Positions 16,761 through 26,810 of a DNA stretch of 64,000 bases are shown one piece after another. Under the pieces are notes generated by a model. It saw only the letters and a program-made list of their open reading frames with translations. It was not told the DNA's origin and did no database searches. Made by a program: the position numbers and the translations under genes. Source of the stretch: Roseovarius sp. (GTDB lineage Bacteria > Pseudomonadota > Alphaproteobacteria > Rhodobacterales > Rhodobacteraceae); assembly GCF_027019125.1 (NCBI RefSeq), contig NZ_JALUXE010000033.1, positions 52,962 to 116,961 of the forward strand. Direction: 5' to 3'. Numbering within the stretch: the first letter of the stretch is position 1; the number at the start of each line of letters is the position of its first letter.

Positions 16761-16796
16761 TTTCGCATTTCGTGCAAGCATTTCGCATTTCGTGCA
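16761..16796. repeat. Two direct copies of TTTCGCATTTCGTGCA before the cox operon
   Basis: The 16-bp unit occurs at 16761-16776 and 16781-16796, a 20-bp period (about two helical turns), 100 bp upstream of coxM. Each unit contains GCATTTCGTGCA, itself partly symmetric (GCA...TGC). The spacing on one face of the helix suggests a regulator-binding site for the CO dehydrogenase operon. Confidence 0.6.
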
Positions 16797-16895
16797 GCGA
16801 GCCGCGATTTTCACGACATGTGAGGCGACAAACCCCCGTTTCGCTCTCCAGATCCCGTCCAAGGCCACCCGGCCCCGTCTTTGGGAGGAGACCAC

Positions 16896-17750
16896 ATGAT
16901 TCCAGCCGCATTCGAGTATCACCGCCCCGGTGATCTGCCATCCGCCTTGGCCCTGCTGCAAGAACACGGCGACGAGGCCCGTGTCATCGCAGGCGGTCAC
17001 AGCCTCATCCCGATGATGAAGCTGCGCATGGCCGAGGTGCCGCATCTCATCGACCTGCAAGCCATCGACGCCCTGCGCGGCATCACCATCGACGGCCGCC
17101 GCATCACCCTTGGGGCCATGGTCACGCAGGCCGAGATCATCGCCCATGCCGGCCTCAACACCCACGCCCCCATCCTGCGCGAAGCGGCGCTGCAAATCGC
17201 CGACCCGCAGGTTCGCGCCATGGGCACCCTCGGCGGCAATGTCGCCAATGGCGATCCCGGCAACGACATGCCCGGCCTCATGCAATGCCTGAATGCCACC
17301 TTCCACGTCACCGGCCCGGACGGCAGCCGCGACATCCCCGCGCGAGAGTTTTACGAAAGCGCCTATCTCACCGCCCGCGAGGATGACGAAATCCTGACCG
17401 CCGTCAGCTTTGACGCCCCCACCGGCGGGCAGGCCTATGCAAAACAGAAACGCAAGATCGGCGACTACGCCACCGCCGCCGCCGCCGTGATCCTGACCCG
17501 CGAGGGCGCGCATTGCACTGCCGCCTCCATCGCCATGACCAACCTGTCGGATACGCCCATCTGGGCCGAGGCAGCAGGCGATGCGCTTGTCGGCACCGCC
17601 TGCAACGAGGATGCCGTCATCGCCGCAATCACCGCGATGCAGGCCGCCATTGATCCATCAGAGGACAATCGCGGTCCAGCCGAATTCAAACGCCACGCGG
17701 CGGGCATCATCCTTGCCCGCGCCATCGCCCGCGCGTGGTCGCGCGCCTGA
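16896..17750 (+). CDS. coxM: Aerobic carbon monoxide dehydrogenase, medium (FAD) subunit
   Basis: CoxM carries FAD and passes electrons from the Fe-S centres of CoxS to the quinone pool in the Mo-Cu CO dehydrogenase. The 284-residue protein starts at [11 protein letters not shown], with GGAGGAG upstream. The two FAD motifs AGGHS (residues 32-36) and TLGGN (111-115) are intact. It is the first gene of coxMSLDEFG. The M-S-L order is the one found in form I clusters. The track start five codons earlier lacks support. Confidence 0.93.
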   Translation: MIPAAFEYHRPGDLPSALALLQEHGDEARVIAGGHSLIPMMKLRMAEVPHLIDLQAIDALRGITIDGRRITLGAMVTQAEIIAHAGLNTHAPILREAALQIADPQVRAMGTLGGNVANGDPGNDMPGLMQCLNATFHVTGPDGSRDIPAREFYESAYLTAREDDEILTAVSFDAPTGGQAYAKQKRKIGDYATAAAAVILTREGAHCTAASIAMTNLSDTPIWAEAAGDALVGTACNEDAVIAAITAMQAAIDPSEDNRGPAEFKRHAAGIILARAIARAWSRA

Positions 17751-17761
17751 GGAAGAGACCC

Positions 17762-18256
17762 ATGTCAAAGAAAATGCAGATCACCCTCACCGTCAACGGC
17801 ACCCGGCACGAGGTGCTGGCCGAGCCGCGCGAACTCCTGATCCATGTCCTGCGCGAACGCCTCAACATAACTGGCCCGCATATCGGCTGCGAAACCTCGC
17901 ATTGCGGCGCCTGCACCGTGATCATGGGCGACCGCTCGGTCAAATCCTGCACGGTGTTCGCCGCGCAGGCCGATGGCGCCTCCATCACCACCATCGAGGG
18001 CCTTGGCACGCCGGACGCGCTGCATCCGCTGCAAGAGGCGTTCCGCGAGCATCACGGGTTGCAATGCGGCTTCTGCACGCCGGGCATGATCACCCGCGCA
18101 GCGCAACTCCTCAAGGAAAACCCCGACCCGACCGAGGAAGAGGTGCGCTTTGGCATGGCCGGCAATCTCTGCCGCTGCACCGGCTATCAGAACATCGTCA
18201 AATCCGTGCTTGCCGCCGCCGCCACGATCAATGCTGCCAAGGAGGCCGCAGAATGA
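17762..18256 (+). CDS. coxS: Aerobic carbon monoxide dehydrogenase, small (2Fe-2S) subunit
   Basis: CoxS holds two [2Fe-2S] clusters that link the Mo-Cu site of CoxL to FAD in CoxM. In the 164-residue protein the plant-type ferredoxin cysteines are C43, C48, C51 and C63 ([10 protein letters not shown]), and the second cluster is bound by C102, C105, C137 and C139 (CGFC...CRC). It begins 11 bp after coxM and overlaps the coxL start by 4 bp. Confidence 0.95.
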   Translation: MSKKMQITLTVNGTRHEVLAEPRELLIHVLRERLNITGPHIGCETSHCGACTVIMGDRSVKSCTVFAAQADGASITTIEGLGTPDALHPLQEAFREHHGLQCGFCTPGMITRAAQLLKENPDPTEEEVRFGMAGNLCRCTGYQNIVKSVLAAAATINAAKEAAE

Positions 18257-20670
18257 ACGACCTGACCCCAGACCGCGACGACCGCACCGCCAAGCTCAAG
18301 GGCATCGGCTGCGCCCGCAAGCGCGTGGAGGATGCGCGCTTTACCCAAGGCAAGGGCAACTATGTCGATGACATCAAGCTGCCCGGCATGCTCTTTGGCG
18401 ATTTCGTCCGCTCGCCCTACGCCCATGCCCGCGTCAAATCCATCGACACCTCCGCCGCCATGGCGCTCGATGGCGTGGTCGCTGTGCTGACCGCCAAGGA
18501 TCTCGAGCCCTTGGGCCTGCACTGGATGCCCACGCTTGCGGGCGACAAACAGATGGTGCTGGCCGATGGCAAGGTGCTCTTTCAAGGACAAGAGGTGGCC
18601 TTTGTCGTCGCCCGCGACCGCTATATCGCCGCCGATGCCGTGGAACTGGTCGAGGTCGAGTATGAGGAACTGCCCGTCATCACCGACCCGTTCGAGGCCC
18701 TGCAATCCGATGTGACCCTGCGCGAGGATCTCACCCCCGGTGCCGATGGCGCGCACGGCCCCCGCCGCCACCCCAACCACATTTTCCTGTGGGAAGAGGG
18801 CGACAAATCCGCCACCGAAGAGGTCATCGCCGCCGCCGATGTGGTGGCCGAGGAAATGATCTATTACCACCGCACCCACCCCTGCCCACTGGAAACCTGC
18901 GGCTGCGTCGCATCCATGGACAAGGTCAATGGCAAGCTCACCGTCTACGGCACCTTTCAGGCCCCGCATGTGGTGCGCACGGTGGCCTCCTTGCTATCGG
19001 GCATCGACGAGCACAACATTCGTGTGGTCAGCCCCGACATCGGCGGCGGATTTGGCAACAAGGTGGGCGTCTATCCCGGTTATGTCTGCGCCATTGTCGC
19101 CTCTATCGTGACCGGCGTGCCGGTGAAATGGGTCGAGGACCGGATGGAAAACCTGATGGCCACCGCATTCGCCCGCGACTACTGGATGAAAGGCAAGATC
19201 GCGGCCACCAAAGACGGCAAGATCACCGGCCTCTGGTGCCATGTCACCGCCGATCATGGCGCGTTCGACGCCTGCGCCGATCCCACCAAATTTCCTGCCG
19301 GCTTCTTTCACATCTGCACCGGCAGCTATGACATCCCCGTGGCCTATGTCGGCGTCGATGGGGTCTATACCAACAAGGCCCCCGGCGGCGTCGCCTATCG
19401 CTGCTCCTTCCGCGTGACCGAGGCCGCCTATTTCATCGAACGGATGATCGAGATACTTGCGATCGAGTTGGGCATGGACGCCGCAGAGCTGCGGCGCCTC
19501 AACTTCATCCGCGCCGACCAGTTCCCCTACCAGTCGGCGCTTGGTTGGGAATACGATTCGGGCGACTATCACACCGCTTGGGACAAGGCGCTCAAGGCCG
19601 TGGATTACGCCGGTCTGCGCGCGGAACAGGCCGACCGGGTCGCCGCCTTCAAACGCGGCGAAACCCGCAAATTGCTGGGGATCGGCCTGACCCATTTCAC
19701 CGAGATCGTCGGCGCTGGCCCGGTCAAGAATTGCGACATCCTCGGGATGGGCATGTTCGACAGCTGCGAGATTCGCATCCACCCCACCGGGTCGGCCATC
19801 GCCCGTCTTGGCACCATCTCTCAGGGCCAGGGCCACGCCACCACCTTTGCCCAGATCCTCGCCTCCGAAATCGGCATTCCGGCGGACAAGATCACGGTGG
19901 AAGAAGGCGACACCGACACCGCCCCCTACGGCCTTGGCACCTATGGCAGCCGCTCGACCCCCGTTGCAGGCGCGGCCACCGCGCTCGCCGGTCGCAAGAT
20001 CCGCGCCAAGGCGCAGATGATCGCGGCCTATCTGCTGGAGGTCCACGACGATGACGTCGAATTCGACATCGACCGCTTTGTCGTCAAGGGCGCGCCGGAA
20101 CGGTTCAAGACCATGGCCGAGATTGCCTATGCCGCCTATCATCAGGCCATTCCCGGCGTCGAGCCGGGGCTCGAGGCGGTCAGCTACTATGACCCGCCCA
20201 ACATGACCTATCCCTTCGGCGCCTATATCTGCGTGATGGAGATCGACGTGGACACCGGCGAGATCGAGGTGCGCCAGTTCTACGCGCTCGACGATTGCGG
20301 CACCCGCATCAACCCGATGGTGATCGAGGGCCAGGTCCACGGCGGCCTGACCGAGGCGCTCGCCATCGCCATGGGGCAAGAGATTGCCTATGACGAGATG
20401 GGCAATGTCAAAACCGGCACGCTGATGGATTTCTTCCTCCCGACCGCCTGGGAGACGCCGCATTACACCACCGATCACACCGAAACCCCCTCGCCGCATC
20501 ACCCCATCGGGGCCAAGGGCGTGGGCGAAAGCCCGAATGTCGGCGGTGTCCCGGCCTTTTCCAACGCCGTGCATGACGCGCTGCGCCCGTTTGGTCTCAG
20601 GCAAACGCATATGCCGCATGACCACTGGCGCATCTGGCGCGCGGCGCATGCGCTTGGGCTGCATGGCTGA
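18253..20670 (+). CDS. coxL: Aerobic carbon monoxide dehydrogenase, large catalytic subunit, form I
   Basis: CoxL oxidises CO to CO2 at a bimetallic Mo-S-Cu site. In this 805-residue protein the active-site loop reads AYRCSFR (residues 381-387), the signature of form I CoxL; form II proteins have AYRGAGR. Cys384 would bind copper. GVGE at about residues 756-759 supplies the glutamate near molybdenum (about E759). The MCD-cofactor binding stretches GGGFGNKVG and GSRSTPVAG are present. The start overlaps coxS (ATGA). The long track frame beginning at 17581 is an out-of-frame extension through coxM and coxS. Confidence 0.95.
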   Translation: MNDLTPDRDDRTAKLKGIGCARKRVEDARFTQGKGNYVDDIKLPGMLFGDFVRSPYAHARVKSIDTSAAMALDGVVAVLTAKDLEPLGLHWMPTLAGDKQMVLADGKVLFQGQEVAFVVARDRYIAADAVELVEVEYEELPVITDPFEALQSDVTLREDLTPGADGAHGPRRHPNHIFLWEEGDKSATEEVIAAADVVAEEMIYYHRTHPCPLETCGCVASMDKVNGKLTVYGTFQAPHVVRTVASLLSGIDEHNIRVVSPDIGGGFGNKVGVYPGYVCAIVASIVTGVPVKWVEDRMENLMATAFARDYWMKGKIAATKDGKITGLWCHVTADHGAFDACADPTKFPAGFFHICTGSYDIPVAYVGVDGVYTNKAPGGVAYRCSFRVTEAAYFIERMIEILAIELGMDAAELRRLNFIRADQFPYQSALGWEYDSGDYHTAWDKALKAVDYAGLRAEQADRVAAFKRGETRKLLGIGLTHFTEIVGAGPVKNCDILGMGMFDSCEIRIHPTGSAIARLGTISQGQGHATTFAQILASEIGIPADKITVEEGDTDTAPYGLGTYGSRSTPVAGAATALAGRKIRAKAQMIAAYLLEVHDDDVEFDIDRFVVKGAPERFKTMAEIAYAAYHQAIPGVEPGLEAVSYYDPPNMTYPFGAYICVMEIDVDTGEIEVRQFYALDDCGTRINPMVIEGQVHGGLTEALAIAMGQEIAYDEMGNVKTGTLMDFFLPTAWETPHYTTDHTETPSPHHPIGAKGVGESPNVGGVPAFSNAVHDALRPFGLRQTHMPHDHWRIWRAAHALGLHG

Positions 20671-20680
20671 GGACGGGACC

Positions 20681-20720
20681 GGGGGCCAGCCCCCGGACCC
20701 CCGGAGTATTTGCACCAAGA
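20681..20720 (+). repeat. Dispersed intergenic repeat, copy 3 (short form) inside the cox operon
   Basis: GGGGGCCAGCCCCC followed by GGACCCCCGGAGTATTTGCACCAAGA. The first hairpin and the CCCCCGGAGTATTT tail correspond to modules 1 and 3 of copies 1 and 2; the middle hairpin is missing. It fills the 67-bp coxL-coxD gap and could reduce or stabilise transcription between structural and accessory genes. Confidence 0.7.
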
Positions 20721-20737
20721 AGAAACAGGATGACAGC

Positions 20738-21616
20738 ATGGCAGACTGGCGCGACCTGCAACAGGGCATGGCGGATCATGGCTATATCGCGGGCGATGAT
20801 CTGGTCATGGCGCTGCATATCGCGCTGTCGCTGGGGCGGCCTCTCCTGCTCGAAGGGGCGGCGGGCGTGGGCAAGACCGAAGTGGCCCGCGTGCTGGCCG
20901 CCCTCAAGGGCGCGCGCCTGATCCGGCTGCAATGCTACGAAGGGCTGGACGCCGCCCAAGCCATCTACGAATGGAACTACCCCCGCCAACTCCTTGCCAT
21001 CCGCGCCGCCGCCGAAGGGGGCGAGACAGGGGCCGGCGTCGAGGCGCGGATATTCTCGGATGACTATCTTCTGGAGCGTCCCTTGTTGCAGGCCATCAGG
21101 CAGACGGAATCGCCGGTTCTGCTGATCGACGAGATTGACCGCGCCGATGAGGAATTCGAGGCCTATCTCCTTGAAATCCTGTCCGAGTTCCAGATCACCA
21201 TTCCCGAGATGGGCACCATCGGCGCCACGGCGCGCCCTATGGTGATTCTCACGGCCAATGGCACCCGCGACCTCTCGGATGCGCTGCGCAGACGCTGCAT
21301 TTATGCGCATGTCGACTACCCTGACCGCGCCGCAGAGCTTGCAATATTGCAAGGCCGCTGTCCCCAGATCGACCAACACCTCACCCGCCAGATCGTCAGC
21401 TTCGTGCAGACACTCCGCCGCGAGGATCTGGAGAAAACCCCCGGCATCGCCGAGACCCTCGATTTCGCCGCCGCCCTTGCCGGCCTCGGGATCAACGACC
21501 TGACCCATGATCCGGTGGCCCTGCAAGCCGCCCTTGCCACCCTGCTCAAGACCCAAGTGGACCGCGCCCGCATCACCACCGAAGTGGCGCAGCGCCTTGC
21601 GGGACAAGCGGCATGA
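20738..21616 (+). CDS. coxD: CoxD, AAA+ (MoxR-type) ATPase for Mo-Cu site assembly
   Basis: CoxD is a membrane-associated AAA+ ATPase shown in Oligotropha to be needed to build the sulfur-copper part of the CO dehydrogenase active site. From the start at MADWRDLQQ the protein has 292 residues. Walker A is EGAAGVGKTEVAR, Walker B LLIDEIDRADEEFEA and the sensor region VILTANGTRDLSDALRRRC. The upstream part of the track frame overlaps the coxL end and is discarded. The stop overlaps the coxE start. Confidence 0.92.
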   Translation: MADWRDLQQGMADHGYIAGDDLVMALHIALSLGRPLLLEGAAGVGKTEVARVLAALKGARLIRLQCYEGLDAAQAIYEWNYPRQLLAIRAAAEGGETGAGVEARIFSDDYLLERPLLQAIRQTESPVLLIDEIDRADEEFEAYLLEILSEFQITIPEMGTIGATARPMVILTANGTRDLSDALRRRCIYAHVDYPDRAAELAILQGRCPQIDQHLTRQIVSFVQTLRREDLEKTPGIAETLDFAAALAGLGINDLTHDPVALQAALATLLKTQVDRARITTEVAQRLAGQAA

Positions 21617-22794
21617 GCCGCGTCACCCGCTTTGCCGCCCGCGATCCGGGGCCATCGGCGCGTGTCGCGGGTTTCATCGCCCATCTGCGCGCCAATGGCC
21701 TGCGGTTGGGGGTGGGCGAGACGGAAACAGCCCTCGCCGCGCTCACCCATGTCAACGCCGCCAACCCCGACGAAACACGCCGCGCCCTCAAGTCGGTCTG
21801 CGCCAGCACCGCCGATGAGGTGACGCAGTTCGACGCGCTCTTTGACAGCTATTGGCTGAACGCCGGCCGCGTGCGCGAAAAATTTGCCCCGTCAGAGCGC
21901 GGCGGCAACGCCCACAGCCGCAACAGCCGCGAGGCAAGCGGTGAAAACGCCGCCGCGCGCGGGCAAATTCACGCCCCCGACGATGGTGCAGGTGCCGCGC
22001 ATGGCGAGGGCACCGGCACGCTCATCGCCAGCCGCACCGCCAGCCTCATGCATCACGACATGCGCAAACTGGTCAGCCCGCAGGACATTGCCGCCGCGGA
22101 ATCCATCGCCCGCCACCTCGCGCATTCCCTCGCCTACCGCCGCTCTCGCCGCCGCCGCGCCGCGCGCCGGGGCGATCACATCCACTTTCGCCGCCTGATC
22201 CGCGCCAGCCTCTCGACCGGGGGCGAGCCGCTGACACTCCCACGCAAGAAGCGCCCGGACCGGCGCATGCGGATCATAGCCCTGTGCGATGTCTCCGGTT
22301 CGATGACAATCTACGCGCGGGTGTTTCTCGCCTTTCTCACCGGCCTCATTCGCGCCGATGACGCCACCGATGCGTGGCTGTTCCACACCCGCCTTGTACG
22401 CATCTCGGACGCGCTGCGCGACCCTGACCCGCTGCGCGCGCTCAACCGCCTGTCGCTCTTGGCCGATGGCTTTGGCGGCGGCTCGAAAATCGGTGCGTCG
22501 CTTGCACAGTTCGCCCATGGCCCTGCGCGGCATTGCGTCACTTCGCGCTCGGTCGTTGTGATCCTTTCGGACGGCTATGACACCGACCCGCCCGCCGCCC
22601 TGACCGACGCCCTCACGCGACTGCGCAGGCGGGGCGGCCGCATAATCTGGCTCAACCCGCTGAAAGGCTGGAAGGATTACGCACCTGTGACCGCTGCCAT
22701 GGCCGCCGCCCTGCCGCATCTTGATCTCTTCGCCGCAGCCACGACGCTCAATGATCTGGCAACGCTCGGCCCGCAACTGGAGCGCCTGAAATGA
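21613..22794 (+). CDS. coxE: CoxE, VWA-domain CO dehydrogenase accessory protein
   Basis: CoxE-type proteins have a von Willebrand factor A domain and act with CoxD in active-site maturation. In this 393-residue protein the MIDAS motif is CDVSGSMT (DxSxS) near residue 227 with VVILSDGYDTDPP further on. A basic stretch RRSRRRRAARRGDH precedes the VWA domain. The N-terminal half is the CoxE-specific region (FIAHLRANGLRLGVGETETAL). It overlaps coxD by 4 bp and coxF by 4 bp. Confidence 0.92.
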   Translation: MSRVTRFAARDPGPSARVAGFIAHLRANGLRLGVGETETALAALTHVNAANPDETRRALKSVCASTADEVTQFDALFDSYWLNAGRVREKFAPSERGGNAHSRNSREASGENAAARGQIHAPDDGAGAAHGEGTGTLIASRTASLMHHDMRKLVSPQDIAAAESIARHLAHSLAYRRSRRRRAARRGDHIHFRRLIRASLSTGGEPLTLPRKKRPDRRMRIIALCDVSGSMTIYARVFLAFLTGLIRADDATDAWLFHTRLVRISDALRDPDPLRALNRLSLLADGFGGGSKIGASLAQFAHGPARHCVTSRSVVVILSDGYDTDPPAALTDALTRLRRRGGRIIWLNPLKGWKDYAPVTAAMAAALPHLDLFAAATTLNDLATLGPQLERLK

Positions 22795-23546
22795 TCCCCG
22801 ACACGCTCGATACCGCCACCCGACGCCTGGATGCGGCACGCGCGCCCTATGCCATCGCCACCGTGATCCGCACCGTGGGGGCCACCGCCGCCAAACCCGG
22901 CGCGCGGGCGCTGATCCTCGCGGATGGCACCATGACCCAGGGCTGGATCGGCGGCGGATGCGTGCGGGGTGCGGTGGCCCGCGCCGCCCAGAGCGCCATC
23001 GCCGAAGGCACACCGCGCCTGATTTCCATTCAGCCCGACGAGGATCTGACCGCGCAGGGTCTCACCCCCGGTCAGCGCCATGAGGGGCGCGACATCGCCC
23101 GCAACGGCTGTCCCAGCAAGGGCGCGATGGAGATTTTCGTGGAACCCGTCCTGCCCCGCCCGGAACTGGTGATTCTCGGGGCCTCGCCCGTGGCTCTGGC
23201 GCTTGCCTCTCTCGCCCAGCCCTTCGGCTTTGACATCACCACGCCGGATGCCGGCCCCCTGCCCGCCGCCAACCATGTGCGCATGGTGGTCATCGCCACC
23301 CAGGGCGCGGGCGATCTTGACGCCCTGCGCGCGGCGTTGGCCTCTGACGCCACCTATATCGGCTTTGTCGCCAGCCGCCGCAAGTTCGCCACCCTCGCCG
23401 CGCGGCTTGAGGCCACGCTCGAGACGCTGGCGCGGGTTCACGCGCCCGCAGGCCTTGCGATCCATGCCGTGACGCCCGAGGAAATCGCGCTCTCGATCCT
23501 TGCGCAGATCGTCCAGCACCGCCGCCAGGGCCAGCGCCAGACCTGA
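22791..23546 (+). CDS. coxF: CoxF, XdhC-family maturation factor
   Basis: A 251-residue XdhC/CoxI-family protein. Family members bind the molybdenum cofactor and deliver sulfur or copper to the large subunit. The N-terminal part contains TVGATAAKPGARALILADG and GWIGGGCVRGAV, the XdhC signature with its cysteine. The C-terminal part (LVILGASPVALALASLAQPFGFDITTPDA) is a Rossmann-type XdhC_C domain, and GFVASRRKFATL is also conserved. It is tightly coupled to coxE. Confidence 0.9.
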   Translation: MIPDTLDTATRRLDAARAPYAIATVIRTVGATAAKPGARALILADGTMTQGWIGGGCVRGAVARAAQSAIAEGTPRLISIQPDEDLTAQGLTPGQRHEGRDIARNGCPSKGAMEIFVEPVLPRPELVILGASPVALALASLAQPFGFDITTPDAGPLPAANHVRMVVIATQGAGDLDALRAALASDATYIGFVASRRKFATLAARLEATLETLARVHAPAGLAIHAVTPEEIALSILAQIVQHRRQGQRQT

Positions 23547-23572
23547 CATTCCCCAAGTATCAAGGAGACCCC

Positions 23573-24022
23573 ATGGACCTCGCCGATGAAATCACGCTTC
23601 ACGCGCCCAAATCCCGCGTCTACGCCGCGCTGAACGATCCCGAAATCCTGCGCCAGAGCATTCCGGGCTGCGAGGAGCTGATCAAACATTCCGACACCGA
23701 GTTCGAGGCGCGCGTCGTGCTCAAGATCGGGCCGGTCAAGGCGCGCTTTACCGGCACGGTCACGCTCGACACCACCGGCGCGCCGGATGCGTTTTCACTG
23801 ACGGGTCAGGGCAATGGCGGCGCCGCAGGCCATGCCAAGGGCGGTGCGGATGTGACTTTGACCGAAGACAACGGCGTCACCACGTTGCGCTACACCGCCC
23901 GCACCGAAATCGGTGGCAAGCTTGCGCAATTGGGCAGCCGCCTGATCCAGAGCACGGCGAAGAAACTCGCCGCACAGTTCTTTGCCAATTTTCAAGAGGT
24001 GGTCGCCCCGGCAGAGGTCTAG
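23573..24022 (+). CDS. coxG: CoxG, SRPBCC-fold CO dehydrogenase subunit
   Basis: CoxG proteins belong to the SRPBCC/START superfamily and have been shown in actinobacteria to draw quinone from the membrane to CO dehydrogenase. The 149-residue protein matches the fold through VYAALNDPEILRQSIPGCEEL, VLKIGPVKARFTGTVTL and the C-terminal helix GSRLIQSTAKKLAAQFFANF. Longer homologues carry an extra C-terminal tail thought to aid membrane contact; this one ends soon after the SRPBCC domain. It is the last gene of the operon. Confidence 0.92.
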   Translation: MDLADEITLHAPKSRVYAALNDPEILRQSIPGCEELIKHSDTEFEARVVLKIGPVKARFTGTVTLDTTGAPDAFSLTGQGNGGAAGHAKGGADVTLTEDNGVTTLRYTARTEIGGKLAQLGSRLIQSTAKKLAAQFFANFQEVVAPAEV

Positions 24023-24104
24023 CTGCGTTACACTCTCATCCTCTCGCTCGCCCCGCCCCGGCCGGGCACCCGGACCGGGGCCTCTGCGCGGACGAGGCGC
24101 GGTG

Positions 24105-24123
24105 CCGGGCCAAGCCCGGGACG
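24105..24123 (+). repeat. Partial dispersed repeat (CCGGGCCAAGCCCGGGAC hairpin)
   Basis: A CCGGGC-CAA-GCCCGG hairpin followed by GAC in the gap between the convergent coxG and glcG-like genes. The module resembles the middle hairpin of copy 1. It is preceded by further CG-rich inverted segments (CCCGGACCGGGGCC). Confidence 0.5.
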
Positions 24124-24149
24124 CGCCTTGCAAGTGCACAGATGGCTGG

Positions 24150-24572
24150 CTAGATCCCCGCCAGAAACGCCGCGATCCCGGCCTCTGCGACGTCGCGGTC
24201 CTGCATCGGTGTGCCCGAACTCACGCCGATACCCCCCACGACCTCGCCCTCCACGATCACCGGCAGGCCACCGCCCACCACCATCAAGCGCCCGCCAATG
24301 GCCGAGGCGATGCCGTACACCGGCTTGCCGGGTTGGCTCACCTCGCCATATTCATGCGTCGCCTTCTTGGCCCCGGCCGCGGTAAAGGCCTTGTCGATGG
24401 CGATGGTGATCGACGTGACCTTGCCGCCATCCATCCGCTCGAATGCCACCAGATTGCCGCCCTCGTCGGTGATGGCGATGCACATCGGCACGCCGATTTC
24501 CGCCGCCTTGGCCCGCGCCCCGGCAAGGAGCACCCCGGCATCCGCCAGATCAAGCCGCTTCACTGTCATCAT
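24150..24572 (-). CDS. GlcG/HbpS family heme-binding-like protein
   Basis: A 140-residue DUF336 (GlcG/HbpS) protein. The family binds heme or small cofactors and is often found with glycolate/glyoxylate genes. PMCIAITDEGGNLVAFERMDGG and the C-terminal GEVVGGIGVSSGTPMQDRDVAEAGIAA are the conserved blocks. It begins 12 bp downstream of glcB on the same strand, the same pairing as in the E. coli glc operon. Its exact role is not settled. Confidence 0.88.
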   Translation of the reverse strand: MMTVKRLDLADAGVLLAGARAKAAEIGVPMCIAITDEGGNLVAFERMDGGKVTSITIAIDKAFTAAGAKKATHEYGEVSQPGKPVYGIASAIGGRLMVVGGGLPVIVEGEVVGGIGVSSGTPMQDRDVAEAGIAAFLAGI

Positions 24573-24583
24573 GGCCCTGTCCC

Positions 24584-26710
24584 TTATGCCGCCTTGATCC
24601 CGCGCCGCGCCGCATGCAGCAGCGGCTCGGTATAGCCCGAGGGCTGCTTGGCCCCCTCGAAAATCAGATCCCGCGCCGCCTTGAACGCGGCCCCGTCGAA
24701 ATCGGGCGCCATGGGGCGATAGGCCGGGTCATGCGCGTTCTGCGCATCCACCTTGGGGGCCATCCGCCGCAACGAAGCGTCGATGTCCTCCGCCGTGCAG
24801 ATCCCGTGGATAAGCCAGTTCGCCAGATATTGCGACGAAATCCGCAGCGTTGCGCGATCCTCCATCAGGGCGACATCATTGATGTCCGGCACCTTGGAAC
24901 AGCCAATGCCCTGATCGACCCAGCGCACCACATAGCCCAGGATGGACTGACAGGAATTGTCCAGCTCGCGCCGCACCTCTTCGCCCGATAGGTTCCGCCC
25001 CACCATCAGCGGCGGCGTCAAGAGATCGGCGCGCGCCGCGCGATCCCGCCCTTTCAGCGCCTCTTGCAACCCGGCCACATCCACCTGATGATAATGCGTG
25101 GCATGCAGCGTCGCCGCGGTGGGCGACGGCACCCATGCGGTATTCGCCCCGGCCTTGGGATGCGCGATCTTGACCTCCAGCATATCGGCCATGGCATCGG
25201 GCTTGGCCCACATGCCCTTGCCGATCTGTCCGCGCCCGGTCATGCCCGCCGCAAGACCGGCATCGACATTCCCGGCCTCATAGGCCGCGAGCCAGATCGC
25301 CTTTTGCATCTCGCCCTTGGGAATGACCGGCCCCGCCTGCATCGAGGTGTGAATTTCATCCCCGGTGCGGTCGAGAAACCCGGTATTGATGAACACGCAG
25401 CGATCCTTGACCGCCTTGATACAGGCCATGAGATTGGCCGAGGTGCGCCGCTCTTCATCCATCACGCCCAGTTTGACGGTGTTGCGCGTCAGGCCCAGAA
25501 TATCCTCGACCCGCCCATAGAGCGTGTCGACAAAGGCACATTCCTCCGGCCCATGCAGCTTGGGGATCACCACATAGACCGACCCCGCCCGCGAATTGCC
25601 CTCAGGCCCGCGCGCCAGGTCATGCATCGCCGCCGCCACGGTCACAGCCGCATCCAGCATCACCTCGGGCGTCTCCTTGCCCTCCAGCAGCACCGCATCA
25701 GTGGTCATCAAGAGCCCGACATTGCGCACCAGCATCAGCGCGCGACCGGGATGCACCACCTCGGCGCCCTGCGGATCAACATAGGTCACATCCGGGTTGA
25801 GCCGCCGGGTCAAGAGCCGCCCACCCTTCTCGAACCGCTCTTCCAGATCACCGCGCATCAGACCCAGCCAGTTGCGGTAGACCACGCATTTGTCGTCGGC
25901 ATCCACCGCAGCGACCGAATCCTCGCAATCCTGTATAGCGGTCAGCGCGCTCTCGATCCGAATATCGGCAATACCGGCGGGATCATCGCGGCCAATGGTC
26001 GAGGCACGGTCAATCACGATCTCGATCATCAGACCGTTGACCCGCAACATCACGTTGCCGCCCGCGGTATGGCCCGCGAACTGCCCCGCATCGGCCAGCC
26101 CGGTGACTTGGCCGCCCACCGTGACACGTAGGCTGTCCGCCACCTCCAAGGCATCCACATCCGCCCAAGACCCAGAAGCCAAAGGCGCCACCTTGTCCAG
26201 ATGCGCCCGCGCCCATGCAATCACCTGGGCTCCCCGCGCCGCGTCATAGCCCGGCCCCGCTGCACGCCCCGCAATCGCATCCGTGCCGTAGAGCGCATCA
26301 TAGAGACTGCCCCAGCGCGCATTGGCCGCATTGAGGGCAAAACGCGCATTCATCACCGGCACCACCAGTTGCGGCCCCGCAACCTGCGCAATCTCGGCAT
26401 CGACATTCTGCGTGCCCAGCTCGAATGCCTCGGGTTCCGGCACCAGATAGCCGATCTCGGTCAGAAACTCGCGATATGCCTCACCGTCGAATTGCTGGCC
26501 GCGCCGCGCGCGGTGCCAGCCGTCGATCTGCACCTGCAATTCCCGCCGCTTGGCCAAGAGGGCCGCGTTCCTGGGGGCCAGATCACGCAACAGCGCGGCA
26601 TAGCCCGACCAGAACTGATCGGCGCTCAGCCCAAGCAGCACCTCATCCTCGATCAGACGGGCCAGCGGTGCGGCCACGCTCAGGCCGTGACGGTCAACAT
26701 AGGTGGTCAT
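24584..26710 (-). CDS. glcB: Malate synthase G
   Basis: Malate synthase G condenses glyoxylate with acetyl-CoA to malate. The 708-residue length is close to the ~720 typical of isoform G. The core [27 protein letters not shown] holds glyoxylate and Mg ligands, followed by [20 protein letters not shown] and [21 protein letters not shown]. It is divergent from an IclR-type gene across 112 bp with a clear palindrome, and is followed by a glcG-like gene, so control by that regulator is likely. It can use glyoxylate from glycolate or oxalate metabolism. Confidence 0.95.
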   Translation of the reverse strand: MTTYVDRHGLSVAAPLARLIEDEVLLGLSADQFWSGYAALLRDLAPRNAALLAKRRELQVQIDGWHRARRGQQFDGEAYREFLTEIGYLVPEPEAFELGTQNVDAEIAQVAGPQLVVPVMNARFALNAANARWGSLYDALYGTDAIAGRAAGPGYDAARGAQVIAWARAHLDKVAPLASGSWADVDALEVADSLRVTVGGQVTGLADAGQFAGHTAGGNVMLRVNGLMIEIVIDRASTIGRDDPAGIADIRIESALTAIQDCEDSVAAVDADDKCVVYRNWLGLMRGDLEERFEKGGRLLTRRLNPDVTYVDPQGAEVVHPGRALMLVRNVGLLMTTDAVLLEGKETPEVMLDAAVTVAAAMHDLARGPEGNSRAGSVYVVIPKLHGPEECAFVDTLYGRVEDILGLTRNTVKLGVMDEERRTSANLMACIKAVKDRCVFINTGFLDRTGDEIHTSMQAGPVIPKGEMQKAIWLAAYEAGNVDAGLAAGMTGRGQIGKGMWAKPDAMADMLEVKIAHPKAGANTAWVPSPTAATLHATHYHQVDVAGLQEALKGRDRAARADLLTPPLMVGRNLSGEEVRRELDNSCQSILGYVVRWVDQGIGCSKVPDINDVALMEDRATLRISSQYLANWLIHGICTAEDIDASLRRMAPKVDAQNAHDPAYRPMAPDFDGAAFKAARDLIFEGAKQPSGYTEPLLHAARRGIKAA

Positions 26711-26793
26711 GAGTATCGCTCCAGTATTTCAGGAAATCATCGGGTTTTGCAGCTACTTCAGCGCTGCGGCACTTGTAAGAACGGGAAAAATGT

Positions 26794-26810
26794 TTTCCAT
26801 TGTATGGAAA
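26794..26810. promoter_or_regulatory. IclR-type operator TTTCCAT-TGT-ATGGAAA
   Basis: A perfect inverted repeat with 7-bp arms in the glcB/iclR divergent region, 12 bp before the iclR-like start codon. TGGAAA half-sites are common to IclR-family operators. The site is placed to control both directions. Confidence 0.65.

Noticed and set aside
15003-17513. 836-aa minus-strand frame in the ORF track
   Set aside because: Only its last 241 codons are pyrH. The rest is antisense to miaA and coxM, which have clear family motifs on the plus strand.
17581-20670. 1029-aa frame ending as coxL
   Set aside because: The first 224 codons run out of frame through coxM and coxS; CoxL starts at 18253 with an ATGA overlap.
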